Below are positions 8,373 through 17,765 of a stretch of DNA of 64,000 nucleotides, one piece after another. The notes beneath the pieces were generated by a model, which saw nothing but the letters and a program-made list of their open reading frames with translations, made no database searches and was not told the origin of the DNA. Origin of the DNA: Pararhizobium gei (GTDB lineage Bacteria; Pseudomonadota; Alphaproteobacteria; Rhizobiales; Rhizobiaceae). Numbering within the stretch: position 1 is the stretch's first letter; the number at the start of each line of letters is the position of its first letter. Both the position numbers and the translations under genes were made by a program. Where the stretch lies: NCBI RefSeq assembly GCF_029223885.1, contig NZ_CP119409.1:2010001-2074000 (forward strand), given 5' to 3'.

Positions 8373-9092
8373 CTACGTTTTCGGTCTTTTCGTGATCAGC
8401 CGAGGCGCCGGACGTCCGAGGCGCTTTTGAAAGCGCGACGGAATGAAGCGGGCGATGACGGCGAGAAGGGCGGATAGTCCGCAAGGCAGCCAGATAACCG
8501 CCGGCCCAAGCATCCAGGCCAGACCTGCGCCGCAGAGCGCGCCGGCTGCCATGCCCAGCCAGGGAAGGATCTGAACGACCCAGTCGCGCTGCGGATCACC
8601 AACGATCATGCCGCCAAGGCCACGGCCGAAGCGGGAGAGGGCACCTGTGACGTAGGTCAGGCCGATCGGCCGCCCCTCGATCTGCTCGACGGCGGCATTG
8701 ATCATCCCCATAGCCAGAACCATTGCATAGAATTGCAGTACAGGGGCGGTTGCCGGTGAAAGCATCGCTGCGCCAAGGAGAGCGACGGTTACCCCAACCA
8801 TGACATTGAAGGTTCGCCGGACGGCCTTGTGAGCAACCACCGTCCCCATCGCATTTCCGGCAACGAAAATGAGGAGGGCTCCGAATAGGACCAAGGCGTG
8901 GCCGAGCCGCCAATCGGCGACCGCGACTGCCGCCCGCGTGGTATTGCCGCTCATGAAGGAGACGAAATTGCCGGCAATCAGCAGACCCACGGCGTCCGTC
9001 ATGCCTGCGAGGAAGGAGATGGCGGCGACGAGTGCCGTTCCGATTGCGGTTCTGCGCCTGCTGATGAAACGTCTTCGCTGCTCAATCGTCAT
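8373..9092 (-). CDS. DUF1275 (YoaK-family) membrane protein
   Basis: A 239-aa polytopic inner-membrane protein. The family signature is clear in FLAGMTDAVGLLIAGNFVSFMSGNTT at residues about 28-53, a pattern characteristic of DUF1275/YoaK. Six or so hydrophobic segments follow, and the tail is basic and arginine/lysine rich (SRFQKRLGRPAPRLITKRPK). The molecular function of the family is not established; a transport role has been suggested by topology only. The gene stands alone between tRNA-Thr and the LysR gene, and all three lie on the minus strand. No regulatory element is obvious. Confidence 0.85.
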   Translation of the reverse strand: MTIEQRRRFISRRRTAIGTALVAAISFLAGMTDAVGLLIAGNFVSFMSGNTTRAAVAVADWRLGHALVLFGALLIFVAGNAMGTVVAHKAVRRTFNVMVGVTVALLGAAMLSPATAPVLQFYAMVLAMGMINAAVEQIEGRPIGLTYVTGALSRFGRGLGGMIVGDPQRDWVVQILPWLGMAAGALCGAGLAWMLGPAVIWLPCGLSALLAVIARFIPSRFQKRLGRPAPRLITKRPKT

Positions 9093-9175
9093 GATGCTCT
9101 GGCCCCGACCCGATAATCGCCGTGCAGCCGATTGCGCGCTTCACTGCCGCGCGAACAGGGTTGAATTCCATCCTG

Positions 9176-10120
9176 TCACTCCGCCGCATGCAGCATGGCA
9201 CCGGGCGGATCGACTTCCTTGCATTTGGAAAATGCTCCGGGAAGATTGTTCGCGAGGTAATCGATCAGCGCGCGCACGCCCGGGAGGATGCCAAGGCGGG
9301 AGGTAAAGACCAGATGAACGATGGCGTCGTTCGACGACCAGTCCGCAAGCACCGGCGCCAGAACGCCGTTGCGAATGCCGCGCTCGCAATAATAATCCGG
9401 CAGAAGAGCAATTCCGACACCGGCAATCGCTGCTTGCTCCAGGATCCCGAAATCGCCACAGCCTATGATCGGCTGATGAACCACATCTTTCTTCGTGCCA
9501 CCGGCGTGATTGAGTTGCCATGTATCGGTGACGTGCTGCTCGTTCATCGACAGCGTCGGCAAGGTGCCAAGGTTCTCGATGGAAACGGGGCCGATCCGCC
9601 TCAGCAATCCCGGACTTGCAACCATGCGCCGCCGGGAGTCGCCGAGCTTGCGGACGATCAGATTGTTGTCCGTGTCGAGCTGGTCGCGGACGCGCAGCGC
9701 CACATCGATCCGTTCCTCGATCAGATCGATGCGCCGGTTCGTGGTGGTGATCAGGATGCGCAGCCCTGGATAGCGCCGATGAAATTCCGGCAAGATATGG
9801 CCGACCACCGGCGTGAATCCGAGCGGGCAGGCAAGGCGTACCACCCCGGAAGGCTCGCTTTTCGCTGCGGCGACAACCGCCTCAGCCGCTTCTACTCCCG
9901 ACAGGATGCTTTCGCACCGCTCGTAGAACGCCTGACCGATCTCTGTGACGCGCAGTTTTCGCGTCGAGCGTTCCATGAGCCGGACATCGAGCTGCTGTTC
10001 AAGGCGGGCGACGTGCTTGCTGAGCTTCGACTTGGGAATATTCAGCGCGCGTGCTGCGGAAGAAAAGCCGTTGTTCTTTACCACTGCGGCAAAAAGCACG
10101 AGATCATTGAGGTCCTGCAT
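9176..10120 (-). CDS. LysR-family transcriptional regulator
   Basis: A 314-aa LysR-type regulator. The winged helix-turn-helix is at residues about 1-60 (DLVLFAAVVKNNGFSSAARALNIPKSKLSKHVARLEQQLDVRLMERSTRKLRVTEIG is the typical pattern), and the two-lobed periplasmic-binding-like effector domain lies at about 90-300. It is divergent from the azoreductase gene with 139 bases between the starts, the usual arrangement for a LysR activator and its target. The inferred role is therefore control of azoR, perhaps in response to quinones or other electrophiles. The effector cannot be read from the sequence. An interrupted dyad upstream of azoR is a candidate operator. Confidence 0.9.
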   Translation of the reverse strand: MQDLNDLVLFAAVVKNNGFSSAARALNIPKSKLSKHVARLEQQLDVRLMERSTRKLRVTEIGQAFYERCESILSGVEAAEAVVAAAKSEPSGVVRLACPLGFTPVVGHILPEFHRRYPGLRILITTTNRRIDLIEERIDVALRVRDQLDTDNNLIVRKLGDSRRRMVASPGLLRRIGPVSIENLGTLPTLSMNEQHVTDTWQLNHAGGTKKDVVHQPIIGCGDFGILEQAAIAGVGIALLPDYYCERGIRNGVLAPVLADWSSNDAIVHLVFTSRLGILPGVRALIDYLANNLPGAFSKCKEVDPPGAMLHAAE

Positions 10121-10219
10121 GCGGTGTTCCCTGGCGTTGGTCTAGGCCTGGATTGTTTCTAACAGGAAACGGCCTGTCGAAAAAGAGGTGGCTTCTCACT
10201 CGATTGTTTTAAAATCATA

Positions 10220-10239
10220 TGTTTGGCACGCCATAAACA
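10220..10239 (+). promoter_or_regulatory. Candidate LysR operator dyad
   Basis: TGTTT and AAACA form an inverted repeat separated by 10 bases, 21 bases before the azoR start and inside the divergent lysR-azoR gap. The layout is compatible with a LysR-type binding site but short enough to occur by chance. Confidence 0.35.
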
Positions 10240-10259
10240 CATGAACCAAAGGTGCTGTC

Positions 10260-10886
10260 ATGAACATTCTCCATATCGATTCCGGTATTCTCGGCGAACA
10301 CTCCGTTTCGCGTCAACTGACGGCCGCCATCGTCGCCGGCATCAAGGCGGAGCGTCCGGAGGATGCGATCGTCTATCGGGACCTTGCGGCCAATCCTCTC
10401 GCGCATCTCAACGGCGCGCAACTTATGGCGGGGAGCGCCAATCCCGAGGGTTTGGATGCCGCCCTTGTTTCGGATCTCGAGGCTGCACGCCTGTCGCTCG
10501 AGGATTTCCTTGCGGCCGATGTGGTGGTCATAGGGGCGCCCATGTATAATTTCACCGTCCCCAGCCAACTCAAAGCCTGGCTTGACCGCATCCTGGTCGC
10601 CGGCCGGACGTTTCGCTATACGGAATCCGGCGTGGAGGGCCTTGCCAAGGGCAAGAAAGTGATCGTCGCCTCGACCCGTGGCGGTCATTATTCCGGCGCG
10701 TCGCCGATCAGCGCGTGGGATCATCAGGAAACCTATCTTCAGACGGTTTTCGGCTTTATCGGGATCACGGATATCGAGATCGTCCGCGCGGAAGGCCTGG
10801 CAATCAGCCCGGATTCGAAGGAAGCGGCGATCAGGGACGCGCAAGCGGCGATTGCCGGCCGCCGTCATTTCGATATCGCCGCCTGA
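10260..10886 (+). CDS. azoR: FMN-dependent NADH-azoreductase
   Basis: A 208-aa flavodoxin-fold oxidoreductase. AzoR proteins use FMN and NAD(P)H to reduce azo dyes and quinones by two-electron transfer and protect against thiol and quinone stress. The N-terminal phosphate-binding segment (HIDSGILGEHSVSRQLT), the FMN-contact motif GAPMYNFTVPSQLKAWLDRI, and the STRGGHY segment are all family-typical. Length is normal. The start has the upstream AAAGGTG at a sensible distance. It is transcribed divergently from a LysR regulator that probably controls it, and an intrinsic terminator follows at 10914. Confidence 0.93.
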   Translation: MNILHIDSGILGEHSVSRQLTAAIVAGIKAERPEDAIVYRDLAANPLAHLNGAQLMAGSANPEGLDAALVSDLEAARLSLEDFLAADVVVIGAPMYNFTVPSQLKAWLDRILVAGRTFRYTESGVEGLAKGKKVIVASTRGGHYSGASPISAWDHQETYLQTVFGFIGITDIEIVRAEGLAISPDSKEAAIRDAQAAIAGRRHFDIAA

Positions 10887-10913
10887 TTTCACTGGGCACT
10901 CGCGGGAATCTGA

Positions 10914-10941
10914 TAGCCGGAGGGCATGACCGTCCGGCTTT
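10914..10941 (+). terminator. Intrinsic terminator after azoR
   Basis: Stem AGCCGGA (10914-10920) pairs with TCCGGCT (10932-10938), with an 11-base loop, then TTTT. It lies about 28 bases after the azoR stop. Confidence 0.7.
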
Positions 10942-11046
10942 TCCATGTCCGGATTTCGCATGTCCGGGGTGCGACTGGACAGGCGACGGTGGAAGCGTTA
11001 GAGGCGGGACGGGGGCTATTCCTCGGTATCCGAACAGGAATTCGAC

Positions 11047-11259
11047 ATGGACGTCAGGGACAGCAACGGCACCATCCTGGTCGAAGGCGACACTGTCACC
11101 TTGATCAAGGATCTCAAGGTCAAGGGCACCTCAGAGACGCTGAAGCGGGGCACCACGATCAAGGGCATTCACCTGACAGACGATCCGGCGGAGGTCGAAT
11201 GCCGTCATGCCAAAATCAGAGGCCTTGTCCTGCGCACGGAATTTCTCAAGAAGGCCTGA
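11047..11259 (+). CDS. PhnA/YjdM-type C-terminal domain protein, stand-alone
   Basis: A 70-aa protein that corresponds to the C-terminal domain of PhnA/YjdM proteins: VRDSNGTILVEGDTVTLIKDLKVKG, then TLKRGTTIKGIHLTDD and GLVLRTEFLKKA at the end. The N-terminal zinc-ribbon found in full-length YjdM is absent, and no upstream frame encodes it. YjdM was named for the phosphonate operon of E. coli, but the domain itself has no proven enzymatic role, and nothing here suggests phosphonate metabolism. AGGAA precedes the ATG at a good distance. It converges with rlmB. Confidence 0.82.
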   Translation: MDVRDSNGTILVEGDTVTLIKDLKVKGTSETLKRGTTIKGIHLTDDPAEVECRHAKIRGLVLRTEFLKKA

Positions 11260-11323
11260 CGCGAAAGCGCGGCAGGTTTGCTGCGGGCGGCCTCCCGGGC
11301 GGCGCGGGCCGATCCTCCGAAGC

Positions 11324-12283
11324 TCAACGTTTCGTCAGGTGCTGCCGTGCCGCATACATCGCGATGGCCGCCGCGTTCGAGACGTTAAGCGACTTGATGG
11401 CGCCCGGCATATCCAGACGGGCGAGGCTCGTAACCGTGTCGCGGGTCTTCTGGCGCAGGCCCTTGCCTTCGGCGCCCAGAACCAGAGCGATCCTGTCGCC
11501 GGACACTGTCTCCTCGAGCGGCGCCGGTCCCTCCGAATCGAGACCGATCGACACAAATCCGAGCTTATGGAGTTCCTCCAGCGCATCGGCCAGATTGGTG
11601 ATCTGGATATAGGGGATCATTTCCAGCGCGCCGGAGGCGGACTTGGCCATGACGCCGGATTCGGTCGGGCTGTGGCGCTGGGTTGTGATCACAGCGCCGG
11701 CGTTGAAGGCGACCGCCGAGCGCATGATGGCGCCGACATTGTGCGGATCTGTAACTTGGTCGAGGACCAGAATGAGCGGGCTGTCCTTCAGCGCCGAAAG
11801 ACGGCGCACGGGCAGGGGCGCGGTTTCCAGCATGGCGCCCTGGTGAATGGCGTCCGGCCCGAGAATCTTGTCCAGATCCTGCGGCGTGACGATATCGACG
11901 GGAAAACCGAGATCTCCGACCGGTCCGGTTTCCAGACGCACGAGTGCATTCTGGGTCACCGACAGCCGGACGATCCTGCGCTCCTTGTTATCGAGTGCGG
12001 CGCGCACGGTATGGATACCGTAGAGCAGCACCTGATCGGGCGTAAGTTTTGGTGCCGTCCAGTCGGCGGCCCCAGCCTTCTTGCGGCGGTCCTGAACAGG
12101 CGTCGGGATTTCGCCGCGCTCGCGCCGCGCATCGCGGTGGGCGCGGCGAAGGGTTGCGTAATGGGTGTCTTTGGCGGGCCTGTCGCCCGGATCATCTTTG
12201 CTCATAGGCGCCTTATACTGAGGTTGAGCCGCGCGGGGAACCGCTTTTTGCGAAACTTCCGATCCGCGACCTTTCTCGCTCAT
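11324..12283 (-). CDS. rlmB: 23S rRNA (guanosine-2'-O-)-methyltransferase RlmB
   Basis: SPOUT-class TrmH/RlmB methyltransferase of about 319 aa. It modifies a guanosine in the peptidyltransferase loop of 23S rRNA (G2251 in E. coli) using S-adenosylmethionine. A basic low-complexity N-terminal extension (to about residue 75) precedes a substrate-binding domain (LLYGIHTVRAALDN) and the knotted SPOUT domain with LDQVTDPHNVGAIMRSA, LVLGAEGKGLR and IKSLNVSNAAAIAMY. The start at 12283 (MSEKGRG) is a choice between several weak candidates: an upstream GTG at 12316 is also in frame and neither has a good ribosome-binding site. It is divergent from the tRNA-Tyr/tRNA-Gly/tuf1 unit. Confidence 0.9.
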   Translation of the reverse strand: MSEKGRGSEVSQKAVPRAAQPQYKAPMSKDDPGDRPAKDTHYATLRRAHRDARRERGEIPTPVQDRRKKAGAADWTAPKLTPDQVLLYGIHTVRAALDNKERRIVRLSVTQNALVRLETGPVGDLGFPVDIVTPQDLDKILGPDAIHQGAMLETAPLPVRRLSALKDSPLILVLDQVTDPHNVGAIMRSAVAFNAGAVITTQRHSPTESGVMAKSASGALEMIPYIQITNLADALEELHKLGFVSIGLDSEGPAPLEETVSGDRIALVLGAEGKGLRQKTRDTVTSLARLDMPGAIKSLNVSNAAAIAMYAARQHLTKR

Positions 12284-12421
12284 ATCGCTATTTTTTCGCA
12301 CCGGTCGTGTTGACACGAGGAAACGGGCCGGTCATATACCCGGCGCAGATCGAAGGGGCGCATTGCTCCGGCAACGGCGCTTCGATTGAAATGCTTGGTC
12401 GCTTGATCCCGACAGAATAAT

Positions 12422-12506
12422 GGAGGGATGCCCGAGTGGTTAAAGGGGACGGACTGTAAATCCGTTGGCTCAGCCTACGTTGGTTCAAATCCAACTCCCT
12501 CCACCA
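12422..12506 (+). tRNA. tRNA-Tyr (anticodon GTA)
   Basis: Class II cloverleaf. It has acceptor GGAGGGA with TCCCTCC, anticodon stem-loop GGACTGTAAATCC with anticodon GTA, a long variable arm, T-arm TTGGTTCAAATCCAA, and an encoded CCA. Confidence 0.95.
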
Positions 12507-12530
12507 TTCTGTCACACGGATCTTGACCCC

Positions 12531-12604
12531 GCGGGTATAGCTCAATGGTAGAGCAGCAGCCTTCCAAGCTGAATACGCGGGTTCGATTCCCGCTACCCGC
12601 TCCA
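12531..12604 (+). tRNA. tRNA-Gly (anticodon TCC)
   Basis: Cloverleaf with acceptor GCGGGTA and TACCCGC, D-arm AGCTCAATGGTAGAGC, anticodon loop CTTCCAA with anticodon TCC, T-arm GGGTTCGATTCCC, and an encoded CCA. It lies 24 bases after tRNA-Tyr; both precede tuf1 and are probably co-transcribed. Confidence 0.95.
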
Positions 12605-12667
12605 CGTCATCCTGCTTCTCAAATCGAAGTTTAGCACCTCGGTTCAATTCCTTGGTTGGCAATGGCT

Positions 12668-12696
12668 TTGACCATTGTCGGGAAGAGCTCTGGAAT
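12668..12696 (+). promoter_or_regulatory. Candidate sigma-70 promoter for tuf1
   Basis: TTGACC (12668-12673) and TGGAAT (12691-12696) are 17 bases apart, close to the housekeeping consensus. The site lies after tRNA-Gly and about 160 bases before the tuf1 start. A small GC-rich hairpin (ACCGGC/GCCGGT at 12807-12821) lies in the leader. Confidence 0.45.
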
Positions 12697-12857
12697 TCGC
12701 CGCCCGGTTGCCCATATATGCGCTATCCCAAAGGGCTGGAATGCCGTCGGGCAGTAAATAATTATGTCTTGCGCAATTCTTCCTAAACCCTTAAACGCCT
12801 CCCCAAACCGGCGCCGCCGGTATGAGCCATTCTCATTGATCACAGGAAACGTACCCC

Positions 12858-14033
<1,176 letters not shown>

Positions 14034-14075
14034 TCGAACGAAATTTGGCTGCGAAAAGCTGGTCGCTAAAGAGAT

Positions 14076-14101
14076 GCATATGGCGCTTCGGTGCCGTATG
14101 C
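14076..14101 (+). terminator. Terminator-like hairpin after tuf1
   Basis: An 11-bp stem (14076-14086 with 14091-14101, G-U pairs included) is capped by a TTCG tetraloop and followed by TGTGATTTT. The U-tract is interrupted, so termination efficiency is uncertain. Confidence 0.6.
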
Positions 14102-14275
14102 TGTGATTTTCAAGTTGATTTTATTGTTAAGCGATGGCGGCTCGGCCTGATGAGAGGCTGATTTTGACAATGGCGGTGCGTTTCACGTCGCATCTTCCGC
14201 CCTGTTCACTCCAAAACATGTCTTAGGTGATCTGGCCTTCGCCTCGGTATCGCCCGGCGCCACAAGAGGGGTCCC

Positions 14276-15166
14276 ATGCTGATTGCCTGCGCAACGGACC
14301 GATATTACGTCGAAATGACCGGCGTACTCATTCGCTCTGTTTGCGCCCAGCCGCATTCAGACCGGTTGCGTTTCTACGTCTTCTGTGCAGGCGTTCCGCA
14401 AAAGGACAAGGACAAGCTCGCTGCCTGCGCTTTCGGTGATGCTGAGATCAATATTGTCGATATCGATGACGTGCTTTATGAGCAAGTGCGCGATTTGCCG
14501 GTCAGAAAGCATATTTCGGTCGTTGCGTATGTCAGTATTTTTATTCCCAAATTACTGGAGGGCGAGGGTGACCGCCTACTGTATGTCGATTGCGACGTAG
14601 TGGTAAACACATCACTGGATCCCCTATTTGCACTTGATCTCGGCAATCGCGCCGTTGGTGCTGCACCAGATACGACGCTGCCGGACAGAATGAAAATGTA
14701 TAATGAAGCGATCGGTCACAGTGCCGAAGCGCCCTATTTCAATTCCGGAATCTTCATCGTCGATATCAAGACCTGGAACGCGCACCGGGTAACGGAGAGA
14801 GGTGCCGCCTATGCACGCTCAAGGCTCCCTCCAATTACGCAGCATGATCAAGCCGTGCTTAACAAGGTCCTTAAGGATGACTGGCTGCCGCTTGACCCGA
14901 GTTGGAACGCGAAGCCGACGGACTTTACCCCGGCGACGGTGCAAACCATGCCGATCTTGCACTATCGCGGACGCAGCAAGCCGTTTCACGCGGATTTTCC
15001 AAAAAAATACCGCACCGTGTATGATATGCACCGCATGCACACACCCTGGGCGAAAACGCGTCGCTTGAGCAAGATGGAGCGCAGTCTATCGAAGCGCCGT
15101 CGCGGTCTTATGGAACGACTTGCCGCCGTGCGCGGTGCGCTCGTGCGTTATTTCCAAGGGGCTTAA
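14276..15166 (+). CDS. Glycosyltransferase family 8 protein
   Basis: Retaining glycosyltransferase of the GT8 (LgtC/WaaJ-like) type, 296 aa. It has the N-terminal nucleotide-sugar segment MLIACATDRYYVEM, the metal-binding DxD motif in LLYVDCDVVV, the GT8 motif YFNSGIFIVD, and the C-terminal HYRGRSKPFH with the metal-ligand His. A basic C-terminal tail (RRLSKMERSLSKRRRG) suggests membrane association, as in LPS transferases. The acceptor is unknown; lipopolysaccharide or a surface polysaccharide is likely by family. AGAGGGG lies just upstream of the ATG. It sits between tuf1 and tRNA-Trp, where rhizobial genomes normally have no such gene, so it is probably acquired cargo together with the next gene. 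Confidence 0.88.
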   Translation: MLIACATDRYYVEMTGVLIRSVCAQPHSDRLRFYVFCAGVPQKDKDKLAACAFGDAEINIVDIDDVLYEQVRDLPVRKHISVVAYVSIFIPKLLEGEGDRLLYVDCDVVVNTSLDPLFALDLGNRAVGAAPDTTLPDRMKMYNEAIGHSAEAPYFNSGIFIVDIKTWNAHRVTERGAAYARSRLPPITQHDQAVLNKVLKDDWLPLDPSWNAKPTDFTPATVQTMPILHYRGRSKPFHADFPKKYRTVYDMHRMHTPWAKTRRLSKMERSLSKRRRGLMERLAAVRGALVRYFQGA

Positions 15167-15450
15167 CTGACAAGTTTGTGAGGCTGTCTCACTGTCGGCA
15201 CTGGCATCGTGCCGTCTATCGTCCAGTAAAAAGTATTGGCTGAATGTGAAGTCGAGAGCCTCGCAGGTAACGTCGGGGCTTTGCATGCTGAACTCTCTGT
15301 TTACTCATATCTCACGAGCCGCATTGAATGGCCGTGCACTGGTCTCGAACCTGCAGCTGTCGCGGAAGCATCGGCAATAATCAGCCTGTCAGCCCTTGCG
15401 GAAGCGGTTACCAACTTTATGTATCGCCGCAGATATTCCGAGGAGATTTC

Positions 15451-16344
15451 ATGAAAAAGCGAATCCTGTTTACCGGCGGCTCAGGCAAGGCGGGACGCCA
15501 TGCGGTGCCTTATCTGATCGAAGCCGGCTATGAGGTTCACAATATCGATCTTGTGCCGCTGGACAGCCCGGGCGTCACCAACCTGATCGCCGACATCACC
15601 GATAGCGGCCAGGTTTTCAACGCGCTGTCGATGCACCGCGATTTCCCGGATCTCGAACACGGGCAGGGGCCTCGACCCTTCGATGCCGTGGTTCATTTTG
15701 CCGCGATTCCACGCATCCTGATCAAGCCCGACAATGAGACGTTCCGCATCAATACGATGGGGACCTATAACGTCATCGAGGCGGCGGTGAAGCTTGGGAT
15801 TCGCAAGATCGTCGTTGCGTCCAGCGAAACGACCTACGGCGTATGTTTTGCCGAAGGACACCGGGATTTCCATCAGTTCCCCCTCGACGAAGACTATGAC
15901 GTCAATCCGATGGATAGCTACGGCCTGTCCAAGGTGGTCAATGAAAAGACGGCCCGCGCCTTTGCCGATCGCTCGGGTTTCGATATCTACGCATTGCGGA
16001 TCGGCAATGTCATCGAGCCCCATGAATACGGGAACTTCCCCACCTATTTCAGCAATCCCGAAATGCGCAAGCGTATAGCCTGGAGCTATATCGACGCCCG
16101 TGACCTCGGTCAGATCGTCAAGCTCTGCGTCGAAAAGGACGGGCTTGGTTTTCAGGTGTTCAATGCGGCGAACGATACCGTTTCCGCCGACACACCGTCG
16201 CGTGAACTTGCTGCGCGGTTCTTTCCTAACGTCCCGTTTAGCCGCGAGATCGGAGAGTTCGAAGGGCTTTTATCGAACAGGAAGATTCGCGAGGTGCTCG
16301 GTTTCAATGAGGAGCATGATTGGCGGAAATACGTCAAGGTGTGA
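15451..16344 (+). CDS. NAD-dependent epimerase/dehydratase family protein
   Basis: Extended short-chain dehydrogenase of 297 aa. The Rossmann nucleotide motif is TGGSGKAG (residues about 8-15, a G-x-x-G-x-x-G type), followed by VVHFAAIPR, a catalytic Ser/Thr region (VASSETTYGV), and the YxxxK pair in YGLSKVVNE. These features fit UDP-sugar epimerases, uronate dehydrogenases or related enzymes; the substrate cannot be decided. AGGAG at 15441-15445 fixes the ATG at 15451, and longer frames upstream lack a site. The 284-base gap from the glycosyltransferase shows no gene. The pair with GT8 suggests surface-sugar metabolism, but co-transcription is not proven. Confidence 0.85.
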   Translation: MKKRILFTGGSGKAGRHAVPYLIEAGYEVHNIDLVPLDSPGVTNLIADITDSGQVFNALSMHRDFPDLEHGQGPRPFDAVVHFAAIPRILIKPDNETFRINTMGTYNVIEAAVKLGIRKIVVASSETTYGVCFAEGHRDFHQFPLDEDYDVNPMDSYGLSKVVNEKTARAFADRSGFDIYALRIGNVIEPHEYGNFPTYFSNPEMRKRIAWSYIDARDLGQIVKLCVEKDGLGFQVFNAANDTVSADTPSRELAARFFPNVPFSREIGEFEGLLSNRKIREVLGFNEEHDWRKYVKV

Positions 16345-16495
16345 CGGTAGTCTTGCGCAGGGGGCGAGAAGGCGGGCTTTCCCCGATTCTTTCGTTTTTT
16401 CCGCGAAAGTCGCTTGTCATCCTCCGGCAAACTGAATAATAAGCCGCAGACTTCATCGCGGCGCTTCGGCTTCAGGCAGACAGTGTAGCGGGTCA

Positions 16496-16571
<76 letters not shown>

Positions 16572-16608
16572 TTCGATTACGCGCCGCAGCATAGTGGCGC
16601 AGTATACA

Positions 16609-16630
16609 CGGAAAAGATTTGTCTTTTCCG
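16609..16630 (+). terminator. Hairpin after tRNA-Trp
   Basis: A perfect 9-bp stem (CGGAAAAGA with TCTTTTCCG) with a 4-base loop lies 38 bases after the tRNA. No long U-tract follows, so it may be a processing or weak termination signal. A second inverted repeat (AAAGACCG ... CGGTCTTT) lies just downstream. Confidence 0.45.
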
Positions 16631-16758
16631 GCTAATTTCGTAAAAAGACCGTTGACCTCTTGTGATTTTTAGAATCGGTCTTTATGTAGGGTTCAAACAG
16701 ACACGCGGCGCGTGGGGCTGATCGTCAGCTTTACGGGCCGTTAAGGCGTGAGCATTCC

Positions 16759-16959
16759 ATGGCATCCAAGACAAATCCATTTACGTTTCTGCAGCAGGTG
16801 CGCTCCGAGACGTCGAAAGTGACGTGGCCGTCGCGGCGCGAGACCATGATTTCGACTCTGATGGTGTTCATCATGGTGTTTTTCGCAGCCGCTTTCTTTT
16901 TTGCTGCGGACCAATTGATGGGCTGGCTGATCGGCCTCGTCCTGAATGCAGGCATTTAA
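16759..16959 (+). CDS. secE: Preprotein translocase subunit SecE
   Basis: A 66-aa subunit of the SecYEG protein-export channel in the inner membrane. The short alphaproteobacterial form has an amphipathic N-terminal helix (NPFTFLQQVRSETSKVTWPSRRE, the conserved SecE signature with K-V-x-W-P) and one transmembrane helix (MVFIMVFFAAAFFFAADQLMGWL). nusG follows after 15 bases, the near-universal secE-nusG pair. The gene is complete. Confidence 0.96.
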   Translation: MASKTNPFTFLQQVRSETSKVTWPSRRETMISTLMVFIMVFFAAAFFFAADQLMGWLIGLVLNAGI

Positions 16960-16974
16960 ACGGGTGAAATGACT

Positions 16975-17505
16975 ATGGCAGCGCGTTGGTACATCGTTCA
17001 CGCCTACTCGAATTTCGAGAAGAAGGTCGCTGAGGACATCGAGAACAAGGCTCGCCAGAAGGGGCTTGAGCATTTGTTCGAGAAGATTCTCGTGCCTACG
17101 GAAAAGGTCGTCGAGGTCCGCCGGGGTCGCAAGGTCGATGCGGAACGTAAGTTCTTTCCGGGTTACGTGATGGTTCGCGCCGATCTGACGGACGAGGCTT
17201 ACCATCTTATCAAGAATACACCGAAGGTAACGGGTTTCCTCGGCTCCGACAACAAGCCGGTTCCGATTCCCGACTTCGAAGCCGAGCGCATTCTCGGCCA
17301 GGTTCAGGACGGTGTCGACCGCCCGAAGCCTTCGATTTCGTTCGAGATCGGCGAGCAGGTCCGCGTCTCCGATGGCCCGTTCGCATCCTTCAACGGCATT
17401 GTGCAGGACGTTGATGAGGAACGGTCGCGCCTCAAGGTCGAAGTTTCGATCTTCGGCCGTGCGACACCGGTGGACCTCGAATATGCCCAGGTCGAAAAAG
17501 TCTGA
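16975..17505 (+). CDS. nusG: Transcription termination/antitermination factor NusG
   Basis: A 176-aa NusG. The NGN domain (residues about 1-115, starting AARWYIVHAYSNFEKKVAEDI) binds RNA polymerase. The C-terminal KOW domain (EQVRVSDGPFASFNGIVQDVDEERSRLKVEVSIFGR) contacts Rho or ribosomal S10. Two ATGs lie six bases apart. The one at 16975 is chosen because GGGTG at 16962-16966 is 8 bases away, against only 2 bases from the ATG at 16969. A 260-base gap with structured RNA separates it from rplK. Confidence 0.96.
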   Translation: MAARWYIVHAYSNFEKKVAEDIENKARQKGLEHLFEKILVPTEKVVEVRRGRKVDAERKFFPGYVMVRADLTDEAYHLIKNTPKVTGFLGSDNKPVPIPDFEAERILGQVQDGVDRPKPSISFEIGEQVRVSDGPFASFNGIVQDVDEERSRLKVEVSIFGRATPVDLEYAQVEKV

Positions 17506-17599
17506 TCTGGGGTGCCGCAGCGCCGGATTTCCCGGCTGCGCGGCTCTCTTTTAGTTTTCCGGGTTCTTGATCCGGTAAAGGCAGGGAAACCTGCAAAGC

Positions 17600-17648
17600 G
17601 CGTGGAAGGAGCCCGGTCTTAGCCGGACCGGCAGTTACCGCACCACGC
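17600..17648 (+). promoter_or_regulatory. Structured leader before rplK, possible L1/L11 autogenous site
   Basis: GCGTGG (17600-17605) pairs with CCACGC (17643-17648), enclosing an inner hairpin of GC-rich repeats (CCGG ... CCGG). The structure lies about 120 bases before rplK, in the 260-base nusG-rplK gap. In E. coli L1 represses the L11-L1 message from a leader near this position. I infer an equivalent role here but cannot match a known consensus. Confidence 0.4.
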
Positions 17649-17765
17649 AACCGCAGCCGCCATGTTTAAAGAAGCATGGCATGAAAGGCCGGGAAACCGG
17701 TTTGAACATTTCCGGTATCGACCGCTCCGGCGGACGCGATCCGGGAAAACACAAAGGCAGAGAGA

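Noticed and set aside
9122..10162. 346-codon plus-strand frame over the LysR gene
   Set aside because: Composition and lack of motifs mark it as a shadow; the minus-strand product is a clear LysR regulator.
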